The position numbers were made by a program, and so were the translations under genes. Positions 44,281 through 54,437 of a DNA stretch of 64,000 nucleotides are shown here, one piece after another. Numbering within the stretch: the first letter of the stretch is position 1; each line of letters begins with the position of its first letter. The notes below the pieces were generated by a model that did no database searches, was not told the origin of the DNA, and saw nothing but the letters and a program-made list of their open reading frames with translations. Source of the DNA: Geotalea sp. SG265 (lineage in GTDB: Bacteria; Desulfobacterota; Desulfuromonadia; Geobacterales; Geobacteraceae); contig NZ_JAKZFT010000001.1 of the NCBI RefSeq assembly GCF_022808985.1, positions 124,001-188,000 on the forward strand. The letters are read 5' to 3'.

Positions 44281-44442
44281 AAGGCAGTCGTGGCATCGGG
44301 AGAGAGCGGCGAGCGGACACCCGCCGCATGTGGAACGAAGGCAACCCGCCGAATTCAAGAAGCGGGCACCATTACGCGAGCGGCACCGCAAGGTCCGCAG
44401 CTGTGGCGACAGAGCGAACGGACGATGTCGCGACTGCCGCTT
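44281..44442 (+). repeat. Dispersed hairpin repeat, copy D
   Basis: 162-base element in a 356-base gap. Arm 44281-44298 pairs with 44423-44442, with G.T wobbles at the same two positions as in copy B. Internal blocks GAGCGGCGAGCGGACACC and AAGGTCCGCAGCTGTGGCGA are shared. Diagnostic stem pair A44295-T44426. The remaining gap to 44560 holds only weak promoter-like sequence (TAGAAT at 44525). Confidence 0.87.
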
Positions 44443-44560
44443 ATTTCAAAGAATTCCCGGATGGACTTTTTTTGCTTCTCCACACCTTTTTTACCGGGGA
44501 TGATGACCCTGGCAATTTTTGCGTTAGAATTTATTTACCGACACTAACCAGGGGGGAATC

Positions 44561-45280
44561 ATGGACAGCAGGATTGATATTGCCCGGGACGTACTGGCAG
44601 CATTCGAGCGGGAACCACTCATAAACCTCCACGCAAACCCCATCAAAATCGAGTACGCCAACGGCGCGGTGACCCTGACCGGAGAAACTGAATCCCTGGC
44701 GGCCAAAAAGATCGCCCTTGAAGTGGCAGGAAAGGTTCCCGGAGTCACAGGCATCATCGACCGCCTCCACGTCAAACCCGCCGAACCTATGGAGGACGGC
44801 GAGATCAGGACCCATGTCTGCAATGCAATTATGGCCGAAACCATGCTGGAACCCTATGCCCTTCGGGCCCTGGTAAAAGGGGAAATGGAATCCATAAGGG
44901 AATCGCTCAATCCATCGGGTGTGATCGAAGTTGAGGTTGCCGACGGCGTGGTAACTCTCAACGGACAAGTGGCGAGCCTTTCCCAGAAAAGGATGGCCGG
45001 CGTGCTGGCATGGTGGGTTCCGGGCAGCAGGGATGTGATCAACGGGCTGGAAATTGCCCCACCCGAAGAAGATACCGACGATGAAGTCGTCGATGCGGTC
45101 CGTCTTGCCCTGGAAAAAGATCCCTTCGTTAATGCCACCCAGATCCGTGTCCGCTGCCGCAATTATCTGGTGACCCTGGAAGGACTGGTGACTACCGAAA
45201 CGGAGCGGCGCATGGCGGAAGCAGACGCATGGTACGTATTCCGGGTTGATGGCGTGAAAAACCTGCTTCAGCATCAGTGA
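44561..45280 (+). CDS. Triple BON-domain protein
   Basis: 239 residues made of three BON modules: residues about 5-72 (YANGAVTLTGETESLAAK), 82-165 (ADGVVTLNGQVASLSQKR) and 175-238 (CRNYLVTLEGLVTTETERRM). No signal peptide or lipobox is seen, although most BON proteins are periplasmic; this one should be cytoplasmic. BON domains bind membranes or hydrophobic ligands. GGGGGG lies upstream of the ATG. Role unknown. Confidence 0.88.
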   Translation: MDSRIDIARDVLAAFEREPLINLHANPIKIEYANGAVTLTGETESLAAKKIALEVAGKVPGVTGIIDRLHVKPAEPMEDGEIRTHVCNAIMAETMLEPYALRALVKGEMESIRESLNPSGVIEVEVADGVVTLNGQVASLSQKRMAGVLAWWVPGSRDVINGLEIAPPEEDTDDEVVDAVRLALEKDPFVNATQIRVRCRNYLVTLEGLVTTETERRMAEADAWYVFRVDGVKNLLQHQ

Positions 45281-45494
45281 TGCCTCCGCTCTTTCACCCG
45301 CCAACTCAATTCAGCTGCACCATAACCACGGCTGCTTAACCCGCCCATCTCCCGACTTGGCCCTTTCCTCTATTTCGCCATCTGTCCTCAGCCTGATCCC
45401 CCCTGAACGACACATCTGCAGCAGTTTTAGCTGTGAGTTATGGAGAATTTATGCTACCCTGACGTCACTTTCGACACATGCAAGGATACCACCA

Positions 45495-45833
45495 ATGGCC
45501 GATAAACGGACAATCAAGAGGCTGCGCAAAAGGCTGACCGTGAAATTCGGGCTGCTGCAAGCGGATCGGATTGCCTTTACCGAAGACATCTCCCATAACG
45601 GCCTATTCATCAAAACGGCAAACGTTGCCTCTCCCGGGAATGATATCAAAATTGAGCTGTCCGTTGACGGGAATACGCTGGTCCGGATGGAAGCTCGTGT
45701 TATGTGGGCGAAGAAGGTACCGGCAAACATGCTGAGACTGGTGAAGAAAAGCGGCATGGGAGTCAGGATACTCAGGATAGTGGACGGTGGAGAGGCATTC
45801 AGTGAACTGTGCCGGGAACTGGATAGACATTGA
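45495..45833 (+). CDS. PilZ-domain c-di-GMP-binding protein
   Basis: 112 residues, a single PilZ domain. Both binding motifs are present: RLRKR (RxxxR) near residue 10 and DISHNGLFI (D/NxSxxG) near residue 38. It should bind c-di-GMP. It ends at the start of the cheR region and is probably the first gene of the chemosensory cluster, which could tie c-di-GMP to that pathway. AAGGA precedes the ATG. Confidence 0.88.
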   Translation: MADKRTIKRLRKRLTVKFGLLQADRIAFTEDISHNGLFIKTANVASPGNDIKIELSVDGNTLVRMEARVMWAKKVPANMLRLVKKSGMGVRILRIVDGGEAFSELCRELDRH

Positions 45834-45880
45834 CGCTCCCTGTCCCGGCCCCATCACTACTGATGAAACCGGAAACGACC

Positions 45881-46720
45881 ATGAATCTGGCGGAAGACAT
45901 TCCCTTCGACATCTCACCCGAATCCTTCGGCACCATCAGCAGGGTCCTCAAGAGCCTCAAGGGATTCAATCTCTCCTGTTACAAGGACAAGTGCATAAAG
46001 CGGCGCATCGGCATCAGAGTCAGGGCAACCCACTGCGCTTCGGTGGAGGAGTACTGCGACCTGCTTCTGGACAGCGAGACGGAATTGGAGCTTCTCTACA
46101 AGGTTCTTACCATCCATGTCAGCCAGTTCTTCAGAAATCCGCTCATTTTCCGTAAATTGCGTGAGGAAATCATCCCCCAGCTCATCCGGCAGTGCAGGGA
46201 GCGGGATGACCGGGAACTCAGGCTGTGGAGTGTCGGCTGCGCCAGCGGCGAAGAACCGTACAGTCTGGCGCTGATCCTCAGGGAATTTTTCAGCGACGAA
46301 CTGCATGACCTGAAGGTTTCCATTCTTGCGACGGATGTGGATACCGGCACACTCCAGGCAGCTCGGACCGGTATCTACGGAGAGGACAGAATGGCCGAAG
46401 TCTCCGATTTCCTGAGAATGCGCTATTTCACCGCCGCAGGGTCGCGCTATCAGTTGCGGCCGGAAGTCAAGGAAATGGTCACCTTCAGACAGAGCGACCT
46501 GTTCGATACCGTTGCCTATCCGGCGAGCGACCTGATCCTCTGCCGTAATGTGCTTATCTATTTCGAACGGGCACAGCAGCAGAAGATCATGAAAGGCTTT
46601 GCCGACGTGCTAGAGCAGGGAGGCTTTCTCGTGCTCGGCAAATCGGAGACCCTTTCGGGGCCTTCACGGGAGCTTTTCAAGACAGTGTGCGCCACCGAAC
46701 GCATATACAGGGCCATTTGA
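45881..46720 (+). CDS. cheR: Chemotaxis protein methyltransferase CheR
   Basis: 279 residues from the ATG at 45881 (GGAAACG upstream); ATG 45863 and TTG 45830 are alternatives. The N-terminal helical domain contains KCIKRRIGIRVRA; the SAM-binding part has LWSVGCASGEEPYSLAL and ILATDVDTGTLQAAR, and LILCRNVLIYFE is intact. It methylates Glu residues of the MCP encoded next. No CheB methylesterase is encoded beside it. Confidence 0.92.
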   Translation: MNLAEDIPFDISPESFGTISRVLKSLKGFNLSCYKDKCIKRRIGIRVRATHCASVEEYCDLLLDSETELELLYKVLTIHVSQFFRNPLIFRKLREEIIPQLIRQCRERDDRELRLWSVGCASGEEPYSLALILREFFSDELHDLKVSILATDVDTGTLQAARTGIYGEDRMAEVSDFLRMRYFTAAGSRYQLRPEVKEMVTFRQSDLFDTVAYPASDLILCRNVLIYFERAQQQKIMKGFADVLEQGGFLVLGKSETLSGPSRELFKTVCATERIYRAI

Positions 46721-46759
46721 CGCCCGGAAATTGTCGGAAACATCGCCAAGGAGATTATC

Positions 46760-48040
46760 GTGCATATTCCCATGGGCTACAAATTCATCCTGGGCTTCAT
46801 GGCGGTTGTCGCCGCCGTCGCCTTCGTCCCTGACTTGGTGAGGACGGTGGGGTACTCACCGGAGATAACCAGTATCCTCACCTACACCGTTGCCGTTACC
46901 ATCGGCCTTATTCTCGGGTGGTTCTTCTCCAAGAGCTTTACCAGGAACATCTCCCTCCTTACCGCGGCGACGGAAGACATCAGCAGGGGAGATCTGACCA
47001 GGGAGATAGAACTGAAGGATGCCTACTTCACCGACGAAACCAACGATATTACCAACTCTCTCAACCTGATGGTGCAGAACCTGCGCGAACTGGTCAGGCA
47101 TATCCGGGAAACGTCGGAGCGGGTTTCCTTCTCATCCCGGACCATTTCCTCCAATGCCCTGGAAATAAACGCTTCCACGGAGGAAGTGGCCAAGGCGGTG
47201 GAGCAGATTTCACGGGGAGCCGAAACCCAGGCGGAGATGGTTGCCAAAAGCTCCCGGGTCATCCATGAAATGGCCCTCTCCATGGAGATGATCGCCAGAA
47301 GGGCCAACGAGGCCTCCAAGGCCGCCAGGGAGACCAGCCTGACCGCCAACAGGGGGGGAGACCTGGCAAAGGATTCCCTGATGCGCGTCAAGCTCTTCTT
47401 CGATGACGTGGAGCGGGTCGGTGTGCAGTTCATGGATCTGAATGCCAAGTTGCTGCAGGTGGGGAAAATAGCCGACTTTATCGGCGAGATCGCCCGCCAG
47501 ACCAACATGCTTGCCCTCAATGCCTCCATAGAGGCCGCCAAAGCGGGAGAATACGGCAAGGGATTTGCCGTCGTCGCCGATGAGGTGCGTAAATTGGCCG
47601 ACGGCACGGGAAAATCGGCCGCCGACATCATCGAGTTAATCGGCATGGTCAAGGATGAGAGCCGCAGGGTCTACGAGACAATTACCGACAGTTCGAGAAA
47701 CATCGAAGCGGGCAAGAAGAATATCGATGTGACTGCGGAATCCTTCCGGGACATCCTCAACACCGTCATGGAAACCGAACGGAAGACCAACAGCATTGCC
47801 GAGCTTTCCCAGGTGCACACGGAAGGCGCCGGCAAGATTGTCGGCATGATCGACGAGATTGCCAAGGTTACCGAAGACAACGCCGCTGCTACCGGGCAGG
47901 TATCGGCAGCGACGGTGGAACAGTCGGCCGCCATGCAGGAGATGGTCCGGGCGACCCTCGAGCTGACCAAGCTGGCCGAAGCGCTGCTCCGGGTCGTGGA
48001 GCAATTTCGCACTCCCGGCGGAGAAACTGCCGCATCATGA
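46760..48040 (+). CDS. Methyl-accepting chemotaxis protein without a periplasmic sensor domain
   Basis: 426 residues from a GTG at 46760 with AAGGAG six bases upstream. Two TM helices (about 8-28 and 38-57) are joined by only about ten residues, so there is no ligand-binding domain. A HAMP domain (about 58-112) and a signalling domain follow, with the tip sequence [20 protein letters not shown] intact. The input is probably membrane or cytoplasmic. The stop overlaps the cheW start by 4 bases. Confidence 0.93.
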   Translation: MHIPMGYKFILGFMAVVAAVAFVPDLVRTVGYSPEITSILTYTVAVTIGLILGWFFSKSFTRNISLLTAATEDISRGDLTREIELKDAYFTDETNDITNSLNLMVQNLRELVRHIRETSERVSFSSRTISSNALEINASTEEVAKAVEQISRGAETQAEMVAKSSRVIHEMALSMEMIARRANEASKAARETSLTANRGGDLAKDSLMRVKLFFDDVERVGVQFMDLNAKLLQVGKIADFIGEIARQTNMLALNASIEAAKAGEYGKGFAVVADEVRKLADGTGKSAADIIELIGMVKDESRRVYETITDSSRNIEAGKKNIDVTAESFRDILNTVMETERKTNSIAELSQVHTEGAGKIVGMIDEIAKVTEDNAAATGQVSAATVEQSAAMQEMVRATLELTKLAEALLRVVEQFRTPGGETAAS

Positions 48041-48465
48041 GCGAACAAAAGGCGAGCCGCTTTCTCCTTTTCACAATAACCGGTTCCACTTACGCCATCG
48101 ATCTCCATCAGTTGGCGGAAGTGGTCGAACTCCCGCCCCTATCCCCCATTCCCCGCGCCCCTGCCCATTTCGTCGGTGCCATGAACTCCCACGGCACCAT
48201 CAAACCGGTTCTGGACCTATCACTGATGGTGAAGCGCGGCAGCTATAGCCCCGGCGGCAAGGTCCTGGTGCTGGAAGACCGTCTGGCCAACCTGGCAATC
48301 CTGGTTGACGGCGTCCTCTCCATTGCCTCGGTCGAGGCCATGGAACGGGAGCCGGCCAGCGACGATGAGTTGAGCGACTGGATTTTCACCGATGGTACAC
48401 AAACGATCGGCTTGCTGGCCCTGGACCGGCTGCTGCAGCGGCTGGAGGCTACTATCAATGGCTGA
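48037..48465 (+). CDS. cheW: CheW-like adaptor
   Basis: 142 residues, one CheW domain: [40 protein letters not shown] and [12 protein letters not shown]-like core, though [17 protein letters not shown] is the actual text. It should couple the upstream MCP to CheA. ATGA overlap with the MCP gene. Confidence 0.88.
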   Translation: MSEQKASRFLLFTITGSTYAIDLHQLAEVVELPPLSPIPRAPAHFVGAMNSHGTIKPVLDLSLMVKRGSYSPGGKVLVLEDRLANLAILVDGVLSIASVEAMEREPASDDELSDWIFTDGTQTIGLLALDRLLQRLEATING

Positions 48466-48501
48466 GGGGGCAATGATCACCCTATGACGGGAGCCTGATC
48501 C

Positions 48502-50103
48502 ATGGATATGTCCCATTACCGGGAGCTTTTCATCTCCGAGGCGCGAGAACACCTCCGCGTCATCGCCGGTCACATACTGGCCCTGGAAAACTGCCCAGAG
48601 GATCGCGGCACCCTGGATGCCCTTTTCCGCGTCGCCCACTCCATAAAGGGGATGGCGGCATCCATGGGATACGGAGAGATATCTGAGCTGGCCCACAGGC
48701 TGGAAGACCTCATGGACCGGTTTCGCAAGGGGCCGCTAGTCTTCGACAGCCGTGCCGCCGACCTCTTCCTTGAAGGGGCCGACCTCCTGCAGGCAATGAT
48801 CGACGATGTGGACCGAAAGGTGACCGGCAGCCGCAGTATCGAGGATATGATCCGCAGGATCGTTGCCTTCCCCGGCGGCCATGCGCCTTTGCCGGCTACA
48901 GGCACCGCCTCCCCGGCATCGGCGGTACAAAACAATGCCATTCCCCTGGAAACAGCCCCTCCGCAAACCATCAGGGTCAAGACGGACCTGCTCGATTCGC
49001 TGATCAACATCACCGGCGAACTTGTCACCAATAAATCGAGAATTTTTGCCGTCAGCAGCCGCCTCAGTCATCCCGGCCTGGATAATGCCTGTCTGGAGCT
49101 GAGCAGGCTGTTGCGCGGCCTGCAAGACCAGGTCATGAAGGCCCGCCTGGTCCCCTTTTCCCAGATCGGAGATGGCTTTTCCCGCGCCGTACGCGACGTG
49201 GCAAAAAGAACGGGCAAGGAGATCGCCCTGGAAGTCACCGGCAGTGACGTGGAACTGGACCGGGGCATCCTGGAGCAGGTCACGGACCCATTGCTCCACA
49301 TCCTGCGCAATGCGGCCGATCACGGCATCGAGCTTCCGGGGGAGCGCCGGGCGGCGGGCAAACCGCCAAAGGGGAGCATAAACCTTACGGTTCGCCGGGA
49401 AAAGGACCAGGTGATTATAATGGTCGAGGATGACGGCAAGGGTATGGACCCTGCCCGCCTGGTATCCTCCGCAGTGGAACGGGGACTGATAACCGGCAAA
49501 GACGCAGATCGCATATCGCGGCACGATGCCCTTATGCTCATCTGCCTGCCCGGTTTTTCCACTGCCGGGGAAGTTACGGAAGTCTCCGGGCGCGGAGTCG
49601 GCATGGATGCGGTGCAATCGGCGCTTCATCCCCTCGGAGGAAGACTTCTCATCGACACGGAGCAGGGGAAAGGGAGCAAGTTTTCCCTCCTTGTCCCCGC
49701 AGGCATCGCAATCATGCATACGCTCGTCATGGACTGCGGCCCAATGCAGGTGGCAGTGCCGGTGGCGGCCATTATCCAGACCCGGCAACTGGAACGGGAG
49801 CTGATCCTGAAGCAGGGAAAAATGCGCGTCTTCGTCCTGGAAGGGGAAACCATTCCCCTTCTCAGCCTTAACCGCATCTTGCGCATTCCTTCCGGCCCCG
49901 CAACAGGGGGAGAGATATCCCTGCTCATCTGCGAAATCAGGGGAAAGAGGGTGGGGCTCGTGGTGGACCGCTTTCTATCCCAGCATGAGCTGTACATTAA
50001 GCCGCTGGGCAGGCCACTTGCCAAGCTCAAAGGGCTGCTGGGGACCGCTATCCTGGGGGACGGGGAGATCATCTACGTCCTGGACGTCCCCAATCTCCTC
50101 TAA
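48502..50103 (+). CDS. cheA: Chemotaxis histidine kinase CheA without P2 domain
   Basis: 533 residues. Hpt domain at 1-105 with phosphoacceptor His46 in LFRVAHSIKGMAASMGY; a linker of about 45 residues with no P2 domain; dimerisation P3 (about 155-215); HATPase (about 216-390) with HILRNAADHGIE and GRGVGMDAVQ; CheW-like P5 to the end. It has no receiver domain. With no cheY or cheB beside it, its target regulator must be encoded elsewhere. Confidence 0.94.
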   Translation: MDMSHYRELFISEAREHLRVIAGHILALENCPEDRGTLDALFRVAHSIKGMAASMGYGEISELAHRLEDLMDRFRKGPLVFDSRAADLFLEGADLLQAMIDDVDRKVTGSRSIEDMIRRIVAFPGGHAPLPATGTASPASAVQNNAIPLETAPPQTIRVKTDLLDSLINITGELVTNKSRIFAVSSRLSHPGLDNACLELSRLLRGLQDQVMKARLVPFSQIGDGFSRAVRDVAKRTGKEIALEVTGSDVELDRGILEQVTDPLLHILRNAADHGIELPGERRAAGKPPKGSINLTVRREKDQVIIMVEDDGKGMDPARLVSSAVERGLITGKDADRISRHDALMLICLPGFSTAGEVTEVSGRGVGMDAVQSALHPLGGRLLIDTEQGKGSKFSLLVPAGIAIMHTLVMDCGPMQVAVPVAAIIQTRQLERELILKQGKMRVFVLEGETIPLLSLNRILRIPSGPATGGEISLLICEIRGKRVGLVVDRFLSQHELYIKPLGRPLAKLKGLLGTAILGDGEIIYVLDVPNLL

Positions 50104-50136
50104 GCCATGCCTTAAATAACCAAGGCCGGCTTTTTT
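50103..50136 (+). terminator. Intrinsic terminator of the chemosensory operon
   Basis: AGCC/GGCT and GCCTT/AAGGC stems (50103-50131) with a small internal loop are followed by six T, directly after the cheA stop codon. Confidence 0.75.
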
Positions 50137-50249
50137 ATAATGGAAATTTCATTTGAAGCACTTGAAGTCGGTTGCAGAGCCTAAAGAGTTGTGGCAATAT
50201 TGACACTCATGTGATATAGGATTTTGCTGTTTTCATGGGGAAGGAAATT

Positions 50250-51038
50250 ATGAGAAGGATGCTGCGATCCATTATAGCGCTGATGATTGTCATGACGGCA
50301 TTCTCAGCCGAAGCCGGCACTCCCGCCAAGATCAATGTTGGGCTGCAGGATGTGGTCGATACGGTGGAGAAATCCTACCGGGCCCTGAACACCCTGACCG
50401 CCGACTTTTTCCAGCGCTCGACCATAGCCAGGGAAAACCGGGAACTGCGCGCCGAAGGTCAGATGTTTCTCAAGACTGCAGCGGATGGGGACCCGCTTAA
50501 GTTCCGTTTCGACTACTTCCGCCCCACGACCCAGGAAATCGTCAGCAACGGCAAGACCATGTGGATGTATCTGCCAGAAAGCCGCAAGGTGCTCCTGAGC
50601 GATGTGAGCTTTGTCTTCGACCCTTCGCGCTTCAATCCGGACCGGGACCGGGCCTCCAATTTTCTCCAAGGGCTGGGGCGGATCTCCAAGGATTTCCTCA
50701 TTACTCCTCCGTCCCAATGGCAGGATATGGAAGGGAATTACATTCTGGAACTGACGCCGCGCCGTGCCACGGCAACCATAGCCAAGCTGTTCATCCTCGT
50801 CCGCAGGGATGCGGTTTTGCTCTTTGTTCAAAACAACCGGGACATAACCAGGGTCATCAACGATCCGCTCCGGCACGATCTGGCTTTTCCCGTACTTTCC
50901 ACAACGGTGGTTGATCATCAAGGAAATGCCACTATAATGGAATTCAGCAACATCAAGGCCAACGCCATCATGTCCGACCAGCTTTTCGAGTTCATCATTC
51001 CGGCCGGCGTCGATGTTGTCAGACCTTCGCCACCGTAG
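50250..51038 (+). CDS. LolA-like outer-membrane lipoprotein carrier, paralogue 1
   Basis: 262 residues from the ATG at 50250 (AAGGA upstream; ATG 50235 adds five residues). Signal peptide about 1-22 (AFSAEAG). LolA-type beta sheet: TLTADFFQRSTIARENR, then LKFRFDYFRPTTQEIVSNGK and MWMYLPESRKVLL. LolA ferries lipoproteins across the periplasm. It is longer than E. coli LolA and has an insertion near 115-130 (DPSRFNPDRDRASN). A terminator separates it from paralogue 2. Confidence 0.85.
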   Translation: MRRMLRSIIALMIVMTAFSAEAGTPAKINVGLQDVVDTVEKSYRALNTLTADFFQRSTIARENRELRAEGQMFLKTAADGDPLKFRFDYFRPTTQEIVSNGKTMWMYLPESRKVLLSDVSFVFDPSRFNPDRDRASNFLQGLGRISKDFLITPPSQWQDMEGNYILELTPRRATATIAKLFILVRRDAVLLFVQNNRDITRVINDPLRHDLAFPVLSTTVVDHQGNATIMEFSNIKANAIMSDQLFEFIIPAGVDVVRPSPP

Positions 51039-51066
51039 GAATACAGGTTTCGGCCGTGCAGAACAA

Positions 51067-51094
51067 AAAGGCGACATCATCCAATGTCGCCTTT
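51067..51094 (+). terminator. Hairpin between the two LolA-like genes
   Basis: AAAGGCGACAT and ATGTCGCCTTT form an 11-base stem around a six-base loop, ending in three T. Probably a terminator, possibly partial, since the next gene lies 40 bases on. Confidence 0.65.
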
Positions 51095-51134
51095 GTAAAT
51101 TTAAGGGGAGACATTCCCCGAGAGGTAGGGAAAA

Positions 51135-51863
51135 ATGGGACGGTATTTTTTCATTCTGCTGGCAATGTTTCCGGTGCTGATGCAAGCGGCTCTGCCGGCG
51201 CAAGCAGTCGCGGCGGACATGACAGAGGTGGTCAAGACGCTCGAACAAGGCTACCGGACACTGAACGACCTGCAGGCCGACTTTTCCCAACAGACGGAAA
51301 TCGCCTCCATGAAGCGCAAGGAGCGCGGCGCCGGAGAACTGTTCCTGAAAAAAGGGAGCGGCGGACAGGCCCTGTTCAGCTTCAACTATTCCAAGCCGAA
51401 GCAGCAGATCGTCTCCAACGGCAGGAAGGTCTGGTATTATCTGCCGGAAAACCGGCAGGTCATGGTCTCCGATGTTGCCTCCCTCTTCGAAGGGGGCAAC
51501 TCGGTGGCCCTCAACTATCTGACCGGCATGGGGCACGTCTCCCGGGATTTCACCATCAGATTCATGGGTGATGGCCGCGACAAAAAAGGCAATTACCTCC
51601 TGGAATTGATTCCCAGGAAGCCGAGCCGGGCAATGGCGAAGCTGCAGCTGGCCATCGAGCCGCAGGCGGTGGAAAGCTTCATCAGGGAAGGGCGGCCTGC
51701 CGATCCCTTCCCCATTGCCTATTCGGTCGTTTTCGATTCCTTCGGCAACCGCACCGCCATCGAATTCAGCAAGGTCAAGACCAACAGAGGCATGCGCAGC
51801 GACAGGTTCAACTTTAAGGTACCGAGCGGGGTGGAGGTCGTTACTCCCGGCCAGGGCCGATGA
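51135..51863 (+). CDS. lolA: LolA-like outer-membrane lipoprotein carrier, paralogue 2
   Basis: 242 residues with signal peptide (about 1-27, AQAVAAD). Core motifs parallel the upstream gene: [20 protein letters not shown], then [18 protein letters not shown] and [11 protein letters not shown]. It is closer to classical LolA in length and is the better candidate for the housekeeping carrier. GGTAGGG lies upstream of the ATG. Confidence 0.87.
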   Translation: MGRYFFILLAMFPVLMQAALPAQAVAADMTEVVKTLEQGYRTLNDLQADFSQQTEIASMKRKERGAGELFLKKGSGGQALFSFNYSKPKQQIVSNGRKVWYYLPENRQVMVSDVASLFEGGNSVALNYLTGMGHVSRDFTIRFMGDGRDKKGNYLLELIPRKPSRAMAKLQLAIEPQAVESFIREGRPADPFPIAYSVVFDSFGNRTAIEFSKVKTNRGMRSDRFNFKVPSGVEVVTPGQGR

Positions 51864-51894
51864 AATCAGCTTAATTTTGTTCAGAGGAGGAGCA

Positions 51895-52380
51895 ATGCCG
51901 TCATTCGATATTGTTTCAAAGGTTGACATGCAGGAAGTGGACAACGCGGTAAACCAGGCAGTGAAGGAGATATCCCAGCGCTATGACTTCAAGGGGTCGA
52001 AGAGCGAGGTCACCCTGGAAAAGGATGCCGTAAAGGTCCTCACTGAGGATGATTTCCGCCTCAAGGCAATCGTCGACATTCTGCAGTCCAAGTTCATCAA
52101 GCGCGGCATTTCCCCCAAGGCCTTGCAGTACGGCAAGGTGGAAAACGCCTCCGGCAGCATGGTGCGCCAAATGATCACCATTCAGCAGGGAGTCTCCAAG
52201 GAAAAGGGCAAAGAGATCAACAATGTCATCAAAGAAACAAAGCTGAAGGTGCAGAGCCAGATCCAGGATGACCAGGTACGGGTGACGGGAAAAAACATCG
52301 ACGACCTGCAGCAGATCATCCAGCTGCTCAAGGGGAAGGACCTGGGTATCGACCTGCAGTTCGTCAACTTCAGGCAGTAA
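51895..52380 (+). CDS. yajQ: YajQ-family nucleotide-binding protein
   Basis: 161 residues, the normal length and full YajQ sequence: [18 protein letters not shown] at the N terminus, [11 protein letters not shown], and [17 protein letters not shown] at the end. YajQ proteins bind c-di-GMP in Xanthomonas and act with regulators; that role is inferred here. GAGGAGGAGC upstream. Lies 31 bases after lolA. Confidence 0.95.
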   Translation: MPSFDIVSKVDMQEVDNAVNQAVKEISQRYDFKGSKSEVTLEKDAVKVLTEDDFRLKAIVDILQSKFIKRGISPKALQYGKVENASGSMVRQMITIQQGVSKEKGKEINNVIKETKLKVQSQIQDDQVRVTGKNIDDLQQIIQLLKGKDLGIDLQFVNFRQ

Positions 52381-52488
52381 AGCTGACAGGAGGCGTTCGG
52401 CCATCCGACGCCACCTGCCGTCCGCTATGTTATGGCATTACCGGCTGCCGGCCAACGGTCGCCGGTGGATTTGAAAAAGGAGCAATTT

Positions 52489-53835
52489 TTGAGTACGAAC
52501 CGTAAGGAAAAAGTGAGCCTGGTCAGCCTGGGCTGCCCGAAAAACCTGGTGGACGCGGAGGTGATGCTCGGCTACCTGTCCCGGGATCAGTATGAAGTCA
52601 CCACCGACGAGCACGAGGCCGACATCATTATTGTCAACACCTGTTCTTTTATCAAGGAGGCAAAGCAGGAGAGCATCGACACCATCCTGGACCTGGCCGA
52701 CCGCAAGCACGACGCCCGCTGCACGATGCTGATCGTCACCGGCTGTCTGCCCCAGCGGTATCAGGAAGAACTGGTCAAGGAGCTGCCGGAGGTGGATATT
52801 TTTGTCGGCACCGGGGACTACCCCCGTATTGCCGAGATCATTGCCGAGAAACGGGGCCTTTCGGAACAACTGTGCTACACGGGCGATCCCAATTTCCTCT
52901 ATGACGACGAGCTGCCGCGGTTACAGTCATCCCCTTACTACACCGCCTATCTGAAGATCGCCGAAGGCTGTTCCAACTGCTGTTCCTACTGTGTCATTCC
53001 CTCCCTGCGGGGCTCTTTCCGCTCCCGTCCCCTGGACACACTCCTTAAGGAGGCCCGGGGGCTGGTTGCCAACGGGGTCAAGGAGATCAATCTCATTGCC
53101 CAGGACATTACCGGCTACGGAAAGGATCTGGAGGAAGGGGCGACGCTGGAGGTCCTGATCAGGTCGCTGGTGAAACTGGAGGGATTGCAGTGGATCCGCC
53201 TGCTCTATGCCTATCCCGACGGCATCGGCGAGGGTCTGATCCAACTGATCAAGGAAGAGGACAAGGTGTGCAAATACCTGGACATCCCCCTCCAGCACAT
53301 CAGCGATCCGATCCTGAAGCAGATGAACCGGAGGAGCAGCGAAGCCGAGATCAGGGAGCTCATCGGCAAACTAAGGAGTGAGGTGCCCGGGATCGCCATC
53401 AGGACCTCGTTCATTGTCGGCTTTCCCGGTGAAACGGACGAAGATTTCAAGAAACTGGTTCAGTTTGTAGAAGAGACCCGCTTCGATCGCATGGGAGTGT
53501 TCTGCTACTCCCGGGAAGAGGGAACGCCTGCCGCAGCAATGGCCGAGCAGGTTTCCGAGCGGATCAAACGGGAACGGTACAAGAAGTTGATGCGAACCCA
53601 GGCGCGGGTTTCATTTAAGCATAACCGCAGCCTGGTCGATACGGAAGAAAAAGTGCTCATCGAAGGATACAGCGAGGAAACCGAACTCCTGCTGAAAGGC
53701 CGTTCGTCGCGACAGGCCCCTGACATCGACGGACAGGTTTACATCACGGCGGGAAATGCGCAGGTCGGCGACATTGTCAAATTGAGGATCACCGATTCCT
53801 CCGATTACGATCTCATCGGTGAAATAGTTTCATAA
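52489..53835 (+). CDS. rimO: Ribosomal protein S12 methylthiotransferase RimO
   Basis: 448 residues from a TTG at 52489 with AAAGGAGC five bases upstream; a longer frame to 52432 lacks family sequence. N-terminal UPF0004 domain with [18 protein letters not shown] and NTCSF; radical SAM motif CSNCCSYC (CxxxCxxC); C-terminal TRAM domain (about 380-448). It methylthiolates Asp of S12. Single gene between yajQ and the DksA-type gene. Confidence 0.95.
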   Translation: MSTNRKEKVSLVSLGCPKNLVDAEVMLGYLSRDQYEVTTDEHEADIIIVNTCSFIKEAKQESIDTILDLADRKHDARCTMLIVTGCLPQRYQEELVKELPEVDIFVGTGDYPRIAEIIAEKRGLSEQLCYTGDPNFLYDDELPRLQSSPYYTAYLKIAEGCSNCCSYCVIPSLRGSFRSRPLDTLLKEARGLVANGVKEINLIAQDITGYGKDLEEGATLEVLIRSLVKLEGLQWIRLLYAYPDGIGEGLIQLIKEEDKVCKYLDIPLQHISDPILKQMNRRSSEAEIRELIGKLRSEVPGIAIRTSFIVGFPGETDEDFKKLVQFVEETRFDRMGVFCYSREEGTPAAAMAEQVSERIKRERYKKLMRTQARVSFKHNRSLVDTEEKVLIEGYSEETELLLKGRSSRQAPDIDGQVYITAGNAQVGDIVKLRITDSSDYDLIGEIVS

Positions 53836-53873
53836 AGCCCCTAAAGACGGCATTTTAGAGCGAGGCTTTTCCC

Positions 53874-53901
53874 TTGACAAAGTAAACTATTGCTGTATTA
53901 T
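53874..53901 (+). promoter_or_regulatory. Strong sigma70 promoter of the DksA-type gene
   Basis: Perfect TTGACA (53874-53879), 16 bases, TATTAT (53896-53901). The start codon is 44 bases downstream of the -10. Confidence 0.75.
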
Positions 53902-53944
53902 TGCGACGCCTTTTACGGCGAAACTCAAGGAATGGAGCGCATTT

Positions 53945-54364
53945 ATGGTTGATAAACTGGATGAGATGAAAGCCATCCTCCTTAAAATGAAAGAAGAGAC
54001 CATCAAGGAAATCAGCAAATCTCTCAAATCGGGTTCGGATGTAACTACCAATGAACCGAGCGGCGACATATACGATCAGGCATCCAGCGAGCGGGATCGC
54101 GAACTGGGGCTTCTGCTGGACGACCGCGAACGGGAGAAGTTGCGCAATATCGATGAGGCTCTGCTGAAGATCGAAGAGGAGGAGTACGGCATCTGCGAAG
54201 AGTGCGAGGAAGAGATTCCAATCGGCCGGCTGAAGATCGTCCCCTTTGCCCGCTATTGCGTCAAGTGCAAATCAGACCTCGAAAAGCTGCAGGCCCAGAC
54301 CAAACGCTTCGAAGAAGACCGAGCCTATCGGGAAATCGCTCTGGGCGAGGAAGAAGAAGCCTGA
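53945..54364 (+). CDS. dksA: DksA/TraR-family zinc-finger transcription regulator
   Basis: 139 residues. Coiled-coil helices flank a tip DIYDQAS that keeps the DxxDxA pattern needed by E. coli DksA at RNA polymerase. The C4 zinc finger is intact: CEECEEEIPIGRL and YCVKC. The length is near E. coli DksA (151). It is expected to act in the stringent response with ppGpp. Own strong promoter and 16-base terminator stem mark a single-gene unit. Confidence 0.9.
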   Translation: MVDKLDEMKAILLKMKEETIKEISKSLKSGSDVTTNEPSGDIYDQASSERDRELGLLLDDREREKLRNIDEALLKIEEEEYGICEECEEEIPIGRLKIVPFARYCVKCKSDLEKLQAQTKRFEEDRAYREIALGEEEEA

Positions 54365-54374
54365 GAAACCATGC

Positions 54375-54413
54375 AACAAAAAGGGCGCCGCACAAAACGG
54401 CGCCCTTTTTGTT
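54375..54413 (+). terminator. Strong intrinsic terminator after the DksA-type gene
   Basis: 16-base perfect stem (54375-54390 with 54398-54413) around a seven-base loop, with the T run inside the 3' arm. It is nearly symmetrical and may work in both directions. Confidence 0.88.
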
Positions 54414-54437
54414 CGGCATGGAGAAGTATGGGAGGAA

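Noticed and set aside
44257-44547. Small frames inside repeat copies
   Set aside because: They differ from copy to copy and are broken in some; the shared signal is the stem structure, not a protein.
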